Below, piece by piece: positions 29,720 to 39,768 of a stretch of 64,000 nt of DNA. The notes beneath the pieces are model-generated. The model saw only the letters and a program-made list of their open reading frames with translations. It made no database searches and was not told the DNA's origin. The stretch is taken from assembly GCA_963765875.1 (NCBI GenBank), contig CAVXYK010000017.1, positions 310,001 through 374,000 on the forward strand. The letters run 5' to 3'. The translations under genes and the position numbers were made by a program. The stretch is from JAWKOK01 sp963765875. Its GTDB lineage: Bacteria; Chloroflexota; Anaerolineae; Caldilineales; Caldilineaceae. Every line of letters starts with the position of its first letter. The stretch's first letter is position 1.

Positions 29720-30469
29720 TTACGCAAAGCTCAAAATTGTATAAAGATTTAGATTGCCCTCTTTCCCATCGGCACGATAGGTATCTACGACAGCCAATCC
29801 GGCATCCGCCACAAGGCGGTTCATCTCAGCTTCATCGATCTGGTGCACATAGCGTACTGCAGACGCGCCCTGCTTCCAGGGCAACAGAGCGTCGCCGGGT
29901 TCAACATCCGCCGTCGTCAGACCTACTTCAGACCAGTCGATCAGGCGCTTGCGAAAACGTTCACTCTCTAGAAATTGCCACGCCGAGACAGCTAGGAGAC
30001 CCCCAGGGGCCAAGAGCGATGCAAGCTCCCGTATGAGGCGCGAACGAAGCTCATAGCTTGGCATGTGTTGCAGCGTCGCCAGGCAGACGGCCATGTCGAA
30101 CGTTTCGTCTTCCAGCGCTGCCAACCATCCGGCCTGCGCAAGATCTGCCTGTTCGAATCGGCATTCTACATGTGTCAATGCTATCGCCTGTTGGGCCGCG
30201 TATGCCAACAGATCGGCGTCACCATCCACGCCGGCATAGCGGCTTTCTACAGCCAAGCTGTCGAGCATGACGGCAAAACGCCCGTTGCCACACCCGATGT
30301 CGGCCACAGAGAGCCGGTTTCCGGTCAGGGTCGACGGGTCCGGGATGTAGGTCAACAGCTGACGTTTGCCTGCGGTCCAGGCGATGCGCGTTTGGTGGAA
30401 CGGCTCGGCCACCGTCGCGTAGAAGTCTCGGTTCACTTTCAGCAGTCTCTGCCGAACACCTTCGTTCAT
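29720..30469 (-). CDS. Trm9/ALKBH8-like SAM-dependent tRNA methyltransferase
   Basis: A 249-residue class I methyltransferase. The opening VNRDFYATVAEPFHQTRIAW, SAM motif ADIGCGNGRFAV, and the tail GDALLPWK...VRYVHQIDEAEMNRL match the pattern of Trm9 and ALKBH8 methyltransferase domains, which methylate cm5U34 in tRNA anticodons to mcm5U. The gene sits head-to-head with Elp3, the enzyme that makes the cm5U precursor, 78 bases apart. A general SAM methyltransferase of unknown target is the fallback. It ends 16 bases before galK. Confidence 0.7.
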   Translation of the reverse strand: MNEGVRQRLLKVNRDFYATVAEPFHQTRIAWTAGKRQLLTYIPDPSTLTGNRLSVADIGCGNGRFAVMLDSLAVESRYAGVDGDADLLAYAAQQAIALTHVECRFEQADLAQAGWLAALEDETFDMAVCLATLQHMPSYELRSRLIRELASLLAPGGLLAVSAWQFLESERFRKRLIDWSEVGLTTADVEPGDALLPWKQGASAVRYVHQIDEAEMNRLVADAGLAVVDTYRADGKEGNLNLYTILSFA

Positions 30470-30547
30470 CTATGGTATACTATCCCCGCTATTTTGGCAG
30501 GTTGAAGATTGGGCGTCTTGCCCCATATTGAACATCGATAAGCTAAC

Positions 30548-32275
30548 ATGAAACGAATACTCGCGCCCGACGAAATCCCGGAAGATGTACTCGCCAAGAG
30601 CCAGAGCTGGCAACAGAAACGAGACGGCTTCGATCCGGCCGAACACAGCGCCGTGATCTATGCGATCTTCCAAGAAATTCTCAAGGTGCCGGACGAAGAC
30701 TGGGATCTTTACAGCAGCCTTCAGCCAATACTAACGCGCTTTCCCAAGGACGGCAAAGGTCTCTACCCAAAGGCCGATCTGGTTTCAGCCTATCGTCACA
30801 TGGTGGACGAGGGCGACATCGAGCCGGATCCCATGATCATGCGTCGTATCCGTATGAAGCCCATGCGCACCCAGAGCGGCGTGGCCCCGGTCACAGTGTT
30901 GACTGCGCCGGCCGGCTGTCCGGGGAAGTGCATCTTCTGCCCCGATGACTGGCGCATGCCCAAGAGCTACATCTTTGACGAGCCGGGCTGCCAGCGCGCC
31001 GAGCGTGACGGCTTCGATCCCTACCTTCAAACGTTGGGACGCATCCAGTCGTTCGAGAGCATCGGCCACGAGGCCGACAAGGTCGAGCTACTGATCCTGG
31101 GCGGGACGTGGAGCGCCTACGGCAAAGATTATCGGGAGTGGTTTGTCCAGCGCTGTTTCGACGCCATGAACGCTGCCGGCGATCCAGATTATGCCGGCTC
31201 ATCCTCGCTTGAGGAGGCCCAGCGGATCAACGTCGCGGCCAGCCATCGCAACGTAGGTCTGGTGATCGAGACGCGACCGGATTGGATCACGCCGAAGGAA
31301 GTGCGCCATCTGCGCAAGCTGGGCGTGACTAAGGTGCAAATTGGTGTGCAAAGCCTGGATGACGAGGTGCTGGCGCTCAACAAACGCGGCCACGACGTGG
31401 CCGCGGTGCGCGACGCACTGGGGCTGTTGCGCACAGCCGGCTTCAAGCTGCATCTGCACTGGATGCCCAACCTTTTCGGAGCCGATCCCGAGAAAGATCG
31501 TGCCGACTTCGCCCGCTTCTTCGATGACCCGGCCATCCGTCCCGACGAGCTGAAGATCTACCCGTGCTCGCTGATTGCCGACACCGAACTGTATGACCGC
31601 TGGCTGGCCGGTGAGTACCATCCATATTCACAAGAAGAGTTGGTCAAATTGTTGGTCGAAGTCAAGCCGACGATCCCCCCCTACACCCGGGTCAACCGTC
31701 TTTTCCGAGACATACCGGCCCATCATATCCAGGCCGGCGTCAAGGTGAGCAACCTGCGTGAGGTGGTGCAACGAGAGCTTGCAGAACGAGGCAAGCATTG
31801 CGGATGCATCCGCTGCCGCGAAATCAAACGGCGCAAAGTTCGTGCCGAAGAACTGGTTTTCAGTGTCTACACCTACGATACGGATCTAACCCGCGAACAT
31901 TTCCTCGAATTTGTCACCGGACCGGATTCGCATGAGCCGGGTCTGATTGCCGCGTTCCTGCGGTTGAGTCTGCCATTGCAGTCAGAAGGCGGCAGCCGAG
32001 CCTTCCTCGATGAGATTGCCGACAGCGCCATGATTCGCGAGGTGCATGTCTACGGCCCGGCCTTGTCCCTGGATCCAGAACGAGATGGCGGTGGTCAGAC
32101 AGGCGCGGCCCAACATGTCGGCCTGGGTACCCAGTTGCTGAACCAAGCGAGATGTATAAGCCGAGAGGCCGGGTTCAAACGCATCAGCGTGATCGCTGCG
32201 ACCGGCACGCGTGGCTACTACGCCGGGCGCGGGTTTGAACAGGGCGAGTTGTATATGCATGAGGAGATCGGGTGA
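30548..32275 (+). CDS. elp3: Elp3-family tRNA uridine(34) acetyltransferase/radical SAM enzyme
   Basis: A 575-residue protein with a radical SAM domain and a C-terminal GNAT domain. The cluster cysteines are in CPGKCIFC (residues about 124-131), followed by a TIM-barrel with RPDWIT and QIGVQS. The GNAT part has the acetyl-CoA loop QHVGLGTQLLNQA and ends YYAGRGFEQGELYMHEEI. Elp3 uses acetyl-CoA and radical chemistry to install carboxymethyl at wobble U5. The other Elongator subunits do not exist in bacteria, so it would act alone, as described for a few bacterial and archaeal homologues. It is full length. Confidence 0.93.
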   Translation: MKRILAPDEIPEDVLAKSQSWQQKRDGFDPAEHSAVIYAIFQEILKVPDEDWDLYSSLQPILTRFPKDGKGLYPKADLVSAYRHMVDEGDIEPDPMIMRRIRMKPMRTQSGVAPVTVLTAPAGCPGKCIFCPDDWRMPKSYIFDEPGCQRAERDGFDPYLQTLGRIQSFESIGHEADKVELLILGGTWSAYGKDYREWFVQRCFDAMNAAGDPDYAGSSSLEEAQRINVAASHRNVGLVIETRPDWITPKEVRHLRKLGVTKVQIGVQSLDDEVLALNKRGHDVAAVRDALGLLRTAGFKLHLHWMPNLFGADPEKDRADFARFFDDPAIRPDELKIYPCSLIADTELYDRWLAGEYHPYSQEELVKLLVEVKPTIPPYTRVNRLFRDIPAHHIQAGVKVSNLREVVQRELAERGKHCGCIRCREIKRRKVRAEELVFSVYTYDTDLTREHFLEFVTGPDSHEPGLIAAFLRLSLPLQSEGGSRAFLDEIADSAMIREVHVYGPALSLDPERDGGGQTGAAQHVGLGTQLLNQARCISREAGFKRISVIAATGTRGYYAGRGFEQGELYMHEEIG

Positions 32276-32347
32276 ACTGGTGTTGTGCCTGGTAATCAAC
32301 GGATATGTACAGAGCCAAGCGTAGCGGCATTGGTACGTTACCAGCAA

Positions 32348-32623
32348 TCAGTACACTTCACCGTGGCTGCCTACACTGACCAGGATGATCTGTTGGACAC
32401 GAATCTCCAGTTCAAGCGTGATGCGATACTGAAGATTAATCGAAACCGAATGGAGACCGACGAGGCGGCCTTTGAGTGGATGCAGACGGAGCGAGGGGTG
32501 GAAAGGATCCTGTTCCAATAAGCCTAGCGTCTTATGGTAGCGATTGCGCAGATCGGGATGTCGCCGTAAGAATCGCCGTTCGATTCGCTCATAGTGGGAT
32601 GTGAAGATTAACCTATATCGCAT
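32348..32623 (-). CDS. RelE/YafQ-like type II toxin
   Basis: A 91-residue basic protein, MRYRLIFTSHYERIERRFL..., with the RelE-fold pattern: an N-terminal strand, two helices with FLRRHPDL, then HPLKGRLVGLHSVSINLQYRI and VSVGSHGEVY. The terminal His/Tyr pattern fits the YafQ/RelE mRNA-interferase superfamily. The start at 32623 overlaps the antitoxin stop by 11 bases; an in-frame ATG at 32635 is the alternative. Translation is likely coupled to the antitoxin. Confidence 0.75.
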   Translation of the reverse strand: MRYRLIFTSHYERIERRFLRRHPDLRNRYHKTLGLLEQDPFHPSLRLHPLKGRLVGLHSVSINLQYRITLELEIRVQQIILVSVGSHGEVY

Positions 32624-32882
32624 CTGACGATTCATTCCTGATACGTGCCATGTGCTCGTCGGCGCTTTCAGCGCGATAGCGCCCTTCGGCAACGTCTTCT
32701 TTCACCCGACGCCATGTGGCCTCCAATTCGTGTTCCCGAAGCACTTCATACTGCTCAATCTCCATCACCACGTACTTTGGCTTGCCGTGTACGCTGATGA
32801 CGACTTCGGATTCGGCGGCCAAGATTTTTTCGAGGTTCGACACACCCTTCGTTTTTAGTTCGTTTGCGGTAATGATCGTCAT
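32613..32882 (-). CDS. Phd/YefM-type antitoxin
   Basis: An 89-residue acidic protein. The N-terminal DNA-binding part begins TIITANELKTKGVSNLEKIL and includes EVVISVHGKPKYVVM, the typical Phd/YefM strand. A helical acidic tail would wrap the toxin. It is the first gene of the overlapping toxin-antitoxin pair. Such antitoxins usually repress their own promoter, which would lie in 32883-33000. Confidence 0.8.
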   Translation of the reverse strand: MTIITANELKTKGVSNLEKILAAESEVVISVHGKPKYVVMEIEQYEVLREHELEATWRRVKEDVAEGRYRAESADEHMARIRNESSDAI

Positions 32883-33067
32883 TTTTCATCTCCATCTGAT
32901 CAGTACAGACATCGTAGCACATCGTTCTGCTGCACTTTATTCAAATAATAACACGATCAATCACTCGATTCAAGTACGATAAATCGCACTATACCGAGCA
33001 TAAACTTGCACCGATTGACGAGAGTGCGAGAGAACTCAGGGAATCCTGGTCACTGGAGGAGACATCA

Positions 33068-33121
33068 ATGGAAATGTTGGAAAGACTTCGCGGGGAGAGC
33101 GCAAACAGAGGGGCTGCGTAG
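33068..33121 (+). CDS. Possible 17-residue small protein or leader peptide
   Basis: ATG at 33068 follows a strong GGAGGAGA site with good spacing. It encodes MEMLERLRGESANRGAA, whose stop codon lies inside the stem of the following hairpin (33110-33139). An amphipathic charged helix is plausible. Without conservation data it may be chance. Confidence 0.25.
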   Translation: MEMLERLRGESANRGAA

Positions 33122-33139
33122 ATTCACCCACGCAGCCCC
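33110..33139. terminator. Hairpin between the small ORF and the acyl-CoA ligase
   Basis: Perfect arms GGGGCTGCGT and ACGCAGCCCC with a ten-base loop. On the minus strand it follows the ligase stop codon by 18 bases and is followed by TCTGTTT, so it probably terminates that gene. Confidence 0.6.
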
Positions 33140-33157
33140 TGAATGGCCATCATCAGT

Positions 33158-34900
<1,743 letters not shown>

Positions 34901-35476
34901 GGTTTCTCCTTTGGCTACACGGTTTGAATTGGGAATCGAGCGATGTTGCACCAGCAAATGAGACTTACATTCTACATGATTGTTACGCTACAGGAACAGG
35001 GGAAACTCGACAATCGACATAAAAGCAACGGATCATGATGCAGAACGCCGGCACGGTACGGAATGCCGGAGGAAAGCAATTCAGTTGTAGACGAACGGGC
35101 TTTTGGACATACGGATCCAACAAAGCCCTCATCCAGTTTTGCAAGAGAACCTGTTGGCAAATATGGGGTGATTATATCACAGGTTTGCAAGAGGGTATAT
35201 CCAGAAGAAATGAAAAAGATGAAGACGTCACTGCGTCTTTGACATCACAATCAGCGACTCCTATACTCATGCTCTACAGGCCATTGCCTCAGGCATCTTG
35301 CGATTTCGGGTCCGGCCAGGCAGGATATTGTTACTCCGATGAGCACAGAGGTGGGCACAGAGAGAACGAGCAACCGATAACAAAGCTCTAACGCTTTGAT
35401 GCGAACAAGAATGTTCGCTGCATCGTTTCATAGTCAGACAATTTGTTTCAAAACAACGGGCAGATGGTGAAAGGAT
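34901..35476. other. Spacer of about 575 bases, no gene seen
   Basis: Open frames here have no family similarity or binding site. A small palindrome GCGAACA-AGAA-TGTTCGC lies at 35400-35417, 60 bases before the OsmC gene, and could be an operator. Confidence 0.4.
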
Positions 35477-35887
35477 ATGGCCAAAACACGCGTAAAGTGG
35501 GTAGAAGACAAGACGTTTCTTGGCACGGATGTCAAGGGACAGGCTGCGCTCATGAGCGCCGGGGGAGATGGCCCAGGCGTCAGCCCGATGCAGATGCTTC
35601 TGCTCGGATTGGGCGGCTGCAGCATGGTCGATGTCGTCGGCATTCTGCAGAAACAGCGTCAGGCGTTGGCTGACGTGGAGATTGAGTTCGATGCGCAGCG
35701 CGGCGAAGAAGGCGCAAAGCCGTGGAAGACGATCCACATGCACTACATTGTCACCGGAACAGATCTTGACGAGCGCAAGGTAGAGCGCGCCATCGATCTG
35801 AGCGTCGAAAAATACTGCGGCGCTCACGCTTCACTGGCCGGCGTAGCGAATATCACACACGATTTCGAAATTCGAGACAGCGGCTAA
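35477..35887 (+). CDS. OsmC/Ohr family protein
   Basis: A 136-residue protein of the OsmC fold. The two conserved cysteines are in GLGGCSMVDVVGIL and KYCGAHASL, spaced as in peroxide-reducing OsmC/YhfA-type proteins. These detoxify organic hydroperoxides as dimers. AAAGGAT precedes the ATG. A small hairpin (35889-35905) follows the stop at once, then a large inverted repeat. Confidence 0.9.
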   Translation: MAKTRVKWVEDKTFLGTDVKGQAALMSAGGDGPGVSPMQMLLLGLGGCSMVDVVGILQKQRQALADVEIEFDAQRGEEGAKPWKTIHMHYIVTGTDLDERKVERAIDLSVEKYCGAHASLAGVANITHDFEIRDSG

Positions 35888-35909
35888 CGTGCGTAATAGA
35901 CGCACATTA

Positions 35910-36012
35910 GCCACAGATAAGGAGCTGATTCTCACAGATGTTTACCAGGTGTCCAGAGTAATCCCGGTATCATCTGTGTTTTATCCTTTTTTTATCTGTG
36001 TAAATCTGTGGC
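35910..36012. repeat. Word-iterated inverted repeat, family CACAGAT/ATCTGTG, copy 1
   Basis: The left arm (35910-35940) holds CCACAGAT and CACAGATG words; the right arm (35970-36012) holds CATCTGTG, TTATCTGTG and AAATCTGTGG. The same word makes the outer arms of the nested repeat at 47577-47833. Confidence 0.75.
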
Positions 36013-36076
36013 GAAAAAGCATTTTTCAAGAACACCAGGGTGGCAGTTAGCCACGACCGCGCCTAGAGAGAAACAG

Positions 36077-36988
36077 ATGACAGGAAACAGAAAACCGATC
36101 GGTGTCTCCAGCCAGGTAGACCAACTGATGGAGATGGCCATGAATGCAATCGGGAACGTCGACGCTGATGCAGCGTCTGCACGCGTCGAGGGGATGCGTA
36201 CGCAGCGCCCTACGGATACCGACGTCGATCTGGTCGAGAGCCTGATCAAGTCAAAGACAATGCAGACCGGGCTTGTCGGAGCGGTGACATCGGCCGGCTC
36301 GGTAATCCCCGGCTTTGGCACGTTGGCCTCGTTTACAGTGGGCGTGGCCACCGATGTGGGCATGACGCTGAAAATGCAGTCAGAGTTGGTGATGGAGATT
36401 GCGGCCGTGCATGGCCATGATCTATCACAGCAGGAACGGCGCAATGCCATGATGATGGTGACCGGCGTCAACCTCGGCTCCGAGCGACTGGTCAATCAGG
36501 CGAGCCGCAAGCTGGCGCAGAAAGTTACTGAACGGTTCGCAGGCCGTGCCTTTGTAAAGGTCATCCCGTTCGTCGGCATTGCAGCATCGGCCGGAGCCAA
36601 CATGGTGACAACCTACACGATCGGCAAACGAGCAGAGGCTTACTTCAGCCTGGGGCCCGACTCCGATCGCGATTGGGATGAGAGTTTCCGTGCCCTGTCA
36701 GGTCTCGATGAACGCAAGCTGGTCGATTGGCTCTCTGAGGTCATGGCCGATCTCGGACAGGGAATCAACAACGGCGCTCAACGTGTCGGCCAGACCGCCG
36801 CACGCTTTGGACGCGCCACCTCTATAGCCGCAGCCGGCGGGCTAAACGCCCTACGCGAGCGATCGGCTAAACGAGCGCTGCGTCGGGCTCAGCGCCGGCA
36901 GACGCTTGACAAGAGGCGCACTGAGCGCGGATATCCTGATAACGATATTGCGAACGGGGAGACATCCGATGATCAAACGGTTGCTTAG
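36077..36988 (+). CDS. EcsC family protein
   Basis: About 303 residues matching the EcsC family by its central hydrophobic glycine-rich core (GLVGAVTSAGSVIPGFGTLA) and FVKVIPFVGIAASAGANM with a following Tyr/Thr-rich helix. Function of the family is unclear; Bacillus EcsC is linked to an ABC transporter, which is absent here. ATG at 36077 has AGAGAGAAAC upstream; a longer frame begins inside the preceding repeat. The C-terminus is very basic. It overlaps the thioredoxin gene by 20 bases, so the two are translationally linked. Confidence 0.75.
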   Translation: MTGNRKPIGVSSQVDQLMEMAMNAIGNVDADAASARVEGMRTQRPTDTDVDLVESLIKSKTMQTGLVGAVTSAGSVIPGFGTLASFTVGVATDVGMTLKMQSELVMEIAAVHGHDLSQQERRNAMMMVTGVNLGSERLVNQASRKLAQKVTERFAGRAFVKVIPFVGIAASAGANMVTTYTIGKRAEAYFSLGPDSDRDWDESFRALSGLDERKLVDWLSEVMADLGQGINNGAQRVGQTAARFGRATSIAAAGGLNALRERSAKRALRRAQRRQTLDKRRTERGYPDNDIANGETSDDQTVA

Positions 36989-37409
36989 TTCGATGGGGGT
37001 GCGGCAGCAGACGCCGACTCTGCCGCTGGAGGATCGCCCGCAGCCTGTGCCGGCCAAGCCGCAGCCAATTGACGTGACCGATAGTGACTTTGACACAGTG
37101 GTACTCCGGAGCAAGCCATTGGCCGTCGTCGACTTCTGGGCGGATCGGTGCGCGCCCTGCGAAACCATGTCAGCCCATGTTGCCTTTCTCGCCGAGGATT
37201 TTGAGGATCGTCTGCTTGTCACTGCCCTAGACGTCGACGAAAACCCGCAAACGACAGAGCGTTATGCCGTGATGGGCATGCCCACGCTGCTCTTTTTGGA
37301 TCAAGGTGTGGAAGCCCACAGGCAAGTCGGTCTGCGACCGTATGAGGAACTGAAACAGGTCGTTGAAGATCTGCTCGAAAACGGCGCCGAACCTGAATCA
37401 GGCGGATGA
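36969..37409 (+). CDS. Thioredoxin family protein
   Basis: About 146 residues with an N-terminal extension of roughly 30 residues, then a thioredoxin fold. The active site is CAPC in VDFWADRCAPCETMSAH; cis-proline is in MGMPTLLFLDQG. It reduces protein disulfides in the cytoplasm. GGGGAGA precedes the ATG, which lies inside the 3' end of the EcsC gene. A near-perfect terminator follows. Confidence 0.9.
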   Translation: MIKRLLSSMGVRQQTPTLPLEDRPQPVPAKPQPIDVTDSDFDTVVLRSKPLAVVDFWADRCAPCETMSAHVAFLAEDFEDRLLVTALDVDENPQTTERYAVMGMPTLLFLDQGVEAHRQVGLRPYEELKQVVEDLLENGAEPESGG

Positions 37410-37481
37410 TTTCCAGGTCTTTTTCTGATGAACGTGTCCCGATTCGATTCGGCCAGGCCACAATCAATCGCTCATTGCTTT

Positions 37482-37515
37482 GGAGACGCAGATATCTGCG
37501 TCTCCATCTTTTTTG
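37482..37515 (+). terminator. Terminator after the thioredoxin gene
   Basis: A perfect 24-base palindrome, GGAGACGCAGAT with its complement and no loop, is followed by ATCTTTTTTG. It separates the EcsC-thioredoxin unit from proS. Confidence 0.85.
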
Positions 37516-37610
37516 TCTATTCACAGATCTACGCTACGATTTGCGAGATCGAACGGCTGCAAAATGATCTTTTTTGCCACGGATGGATAACGAATAGAGA
37601 ACAGTTGCCT

Positions 37611-39396
37611 ATGCGCATGTCTCGGCTCTTTTTTCAAACGCTACGTGAAGTGCCTGCCGGTGCGGAGATCGCCAGCCACCAGTTGATGCTGCGCGCGGGG
37701 CTTGTTCATCAACTGGCAGCGGGCATTTTTGACTACATGCCGCTGGGCAAGCGGGTCAAGAACAAGCTTGAAGCGATCATGCGCCAGGAGATGGAGGCCA
37801 TCGACTGTCAAGAGGTCACATTGCCCGTCGTGCACCCCGCTGAACTCTGGCAACAGAGCGGACGCTGGGACGCCATTGGCAGCGATCTGGCCCGCCTCTC
37901 GGATCGCAACGACCGCGACCTCTGCCTGGCCATGACCCACGAGGAAGCCATGGCCGAGTTGGCGGCCCATGTGGTCAGCAGCTACCGTCAGTTGCCATTC
38001 GTGCTCTATCAGATCCAGACTAAGTTTCGCGATGAGCCAAGGCCGCGCGCCGGTATGATCCGCGTGCGCGAGTTCACCATGAAGGATGCCTACTCGTTTG
38101 ATCGGGATGTCGCCGGACTGGACGCCTTCTACCCGCGGATCTATCAGGCCTACTTCAACATCTTCAACCGCAGCGGCCTCGAAGTGCTGGCCGTAGAGAG
38201 CGACACCGGCATGATGGGCGGCAGCATGGCCCACGAGTTTATGGCGATCACGCCGGTTGGTGAGGACACATTGTTGCTCTGCGAGGGCAAGAACGGCTGC
38301 GGCTACAGCGCCAACCGGCAGATCGCCACCTTCATCAAGCCCGAAGCGAATCCCGCTGACGCGTTGGCGATCGAGGAAGTAGAGACGCCGGGCGTCAACA
38401 CCATCGCAACGCTGGCCGAGTTTCTGGATGTGGCCGAAAGCCAGACGGCCAAGGCAATCTTCCTGGTGGCAGAGCTTCCAGGGGACGATGACGATCTTCG
38501 TGAGCAGTTTGTCTTCGCGGTCGTGCGCGGCGATATGGAACTAAACGAGACCAAGTTGACCAACGCCATTGCGGCACGTTCCCTGCGACCGGCCACTGTC
38601 GAAGAGATCAGCGCTATCGGCGCTGAGGCCGGATATGGGTCGCCTGTCGGCGTGGATCGAGATGCCGTGTTGCTGGTTGTGGACGATCTCATTGTCGATA
38701 GCCCCAATCTGGTGGCCGGCGCCAACAGAGTTGACGCCCACTATCGCAACGTCAACTACGGACGCGACTATACGGCCGACATCGTCACCGATATTGCGGC
38801 CGCCGGTGAAGGCGACGCCTGTCCGCAATGCGGCGCACCCTTGCACGCTGTGCGTGGCATCGAAGTCGGCAACATTTTCAAGCTGGGCACCAAGTACAGT
38901 GAAGCTCTGGGCGCAACCTATCTCGACGAAAATGGCGAATCGCACCCGATTGTCATGGGATCCTACGGCATCGGGGTCGGGCGGCTGATGGGCAGCATCA
39001 TCGAGCGCCATCATGACGAACAGGGCATCCAGTGGCCGATCACGGTGGCCCCATACCAGGTCGCACTGATCAGCCTAGCCACGGCCAAAGCGCCCGACGT
39101 CTCACAGGCCGCCGATGATATCTATAGTCAGTTGACAACCGCCGGCATCAAGGTCCTCTACGATGACCGTGACGAACGGGCCGGCGTCAAGTTCAACGAT
39201 GCCGATCTGCTGGGCATTCCCATCCGCATCACCGTCGGGTCCCGGCGGGCTGAAGTCCGGCATGCTGGAGTACAAGCTACGGCGCAACGGCGAAGGCGGC
39301 GAGTTTCCATTGAACAACGTTGTGAGCAGTGTTCAGACGTTGATTGATGAGGAGATCGCATTGGTCGAGAGTCGGGTTCGGGAAGAGAAGATGTAA
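37611..39396 (+). CDS. proS: Prolyl-tRNA synthetase, bacterial type with insertion (editing) domain, frame change near the C-terminus
   Basis: About 594 residues. It opens RMSRLFFQTLREVP and has class II motifs QIQTKFRDEPRPRAGMIRVR and GSYGIGVGRLMG. Between motifs 2 and 3 lies the long INS editing domain that hydrolyses Ala-tRNA-Pro. The frame breaks near 39246 in the anticodon-binding domain: removing one base after GTCCCGG restores GLKSGMLEYKLRRNGEGGEF to a stop at 39396. As a complete second ProRS follows, this break could be real. ATG at 37611 is the family start; an upstream extension to 37428 is not conserved. Confidence 0.9.
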
Positions 39397-39768
39397 TGCG
39401 TACCTCGTAATGCCTAAGGTCTTCGTTGACCATCGATTAGCTCAATTGGAAACCGGTTGGTTTTTCCGTTTGCCGACACATGATCGTTGACCCGAATCAT
39501 TGGTATTAGGCCGGTCCTAGATTTCGCGTCCCCGGCACTGGCCACAAAAGTCTGCACGGACCATAGTGGGTCTGGCCAGTGCCGGGGACGTTGGAGAGAT
39601 TCAAATTCTTGGAACGACCTTAGCAAAATCGAAACAATTGCCCCAAAGGGTCCCTGTCCAGAAACCTTACGCAGTACGAAGTACGCCTTACCAATCACGC
39701 AGCAATCAGCACGTAGTAAGCCGAACGCAGCACGCACCAAAGCCCCACCAACCACACAAGAGGACACA
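39397..39768. other. Spacer between the two proS genes
   Basis: About 370 bases without a gene. It holds an 18-bp perfect inverted repeat (39527-39590) and, at about 39660-39735, unpaired copies of the ACGCAGCACG word otherwise seen between ald and hisS. Confidence 0.6.
39527..39590. repeat. Inverted repeat with AGTGCCGGGGACG word, copy 2
   Basis: Perfect 18-base arms, CGTCCCCGGCACTGGCCA (39527-39544) and its complement (39573-39590), with a 28-base loop. The core word is shared with the repeat at 18097-18175 and a degenerate piece at 27632. Confidence 0.85.

Noticed and set aside
35400..35417. Palindrome GCGAACA-AGAA-TGTTCGC resembling a LexA (SOS) box before the OsmC gene
   Set aside because: The spacing between GAAC and GTTC is six bases, not the four of Gram-positive-type SOS boxes, and the neighbouring gene is not a DNA-repair gene.
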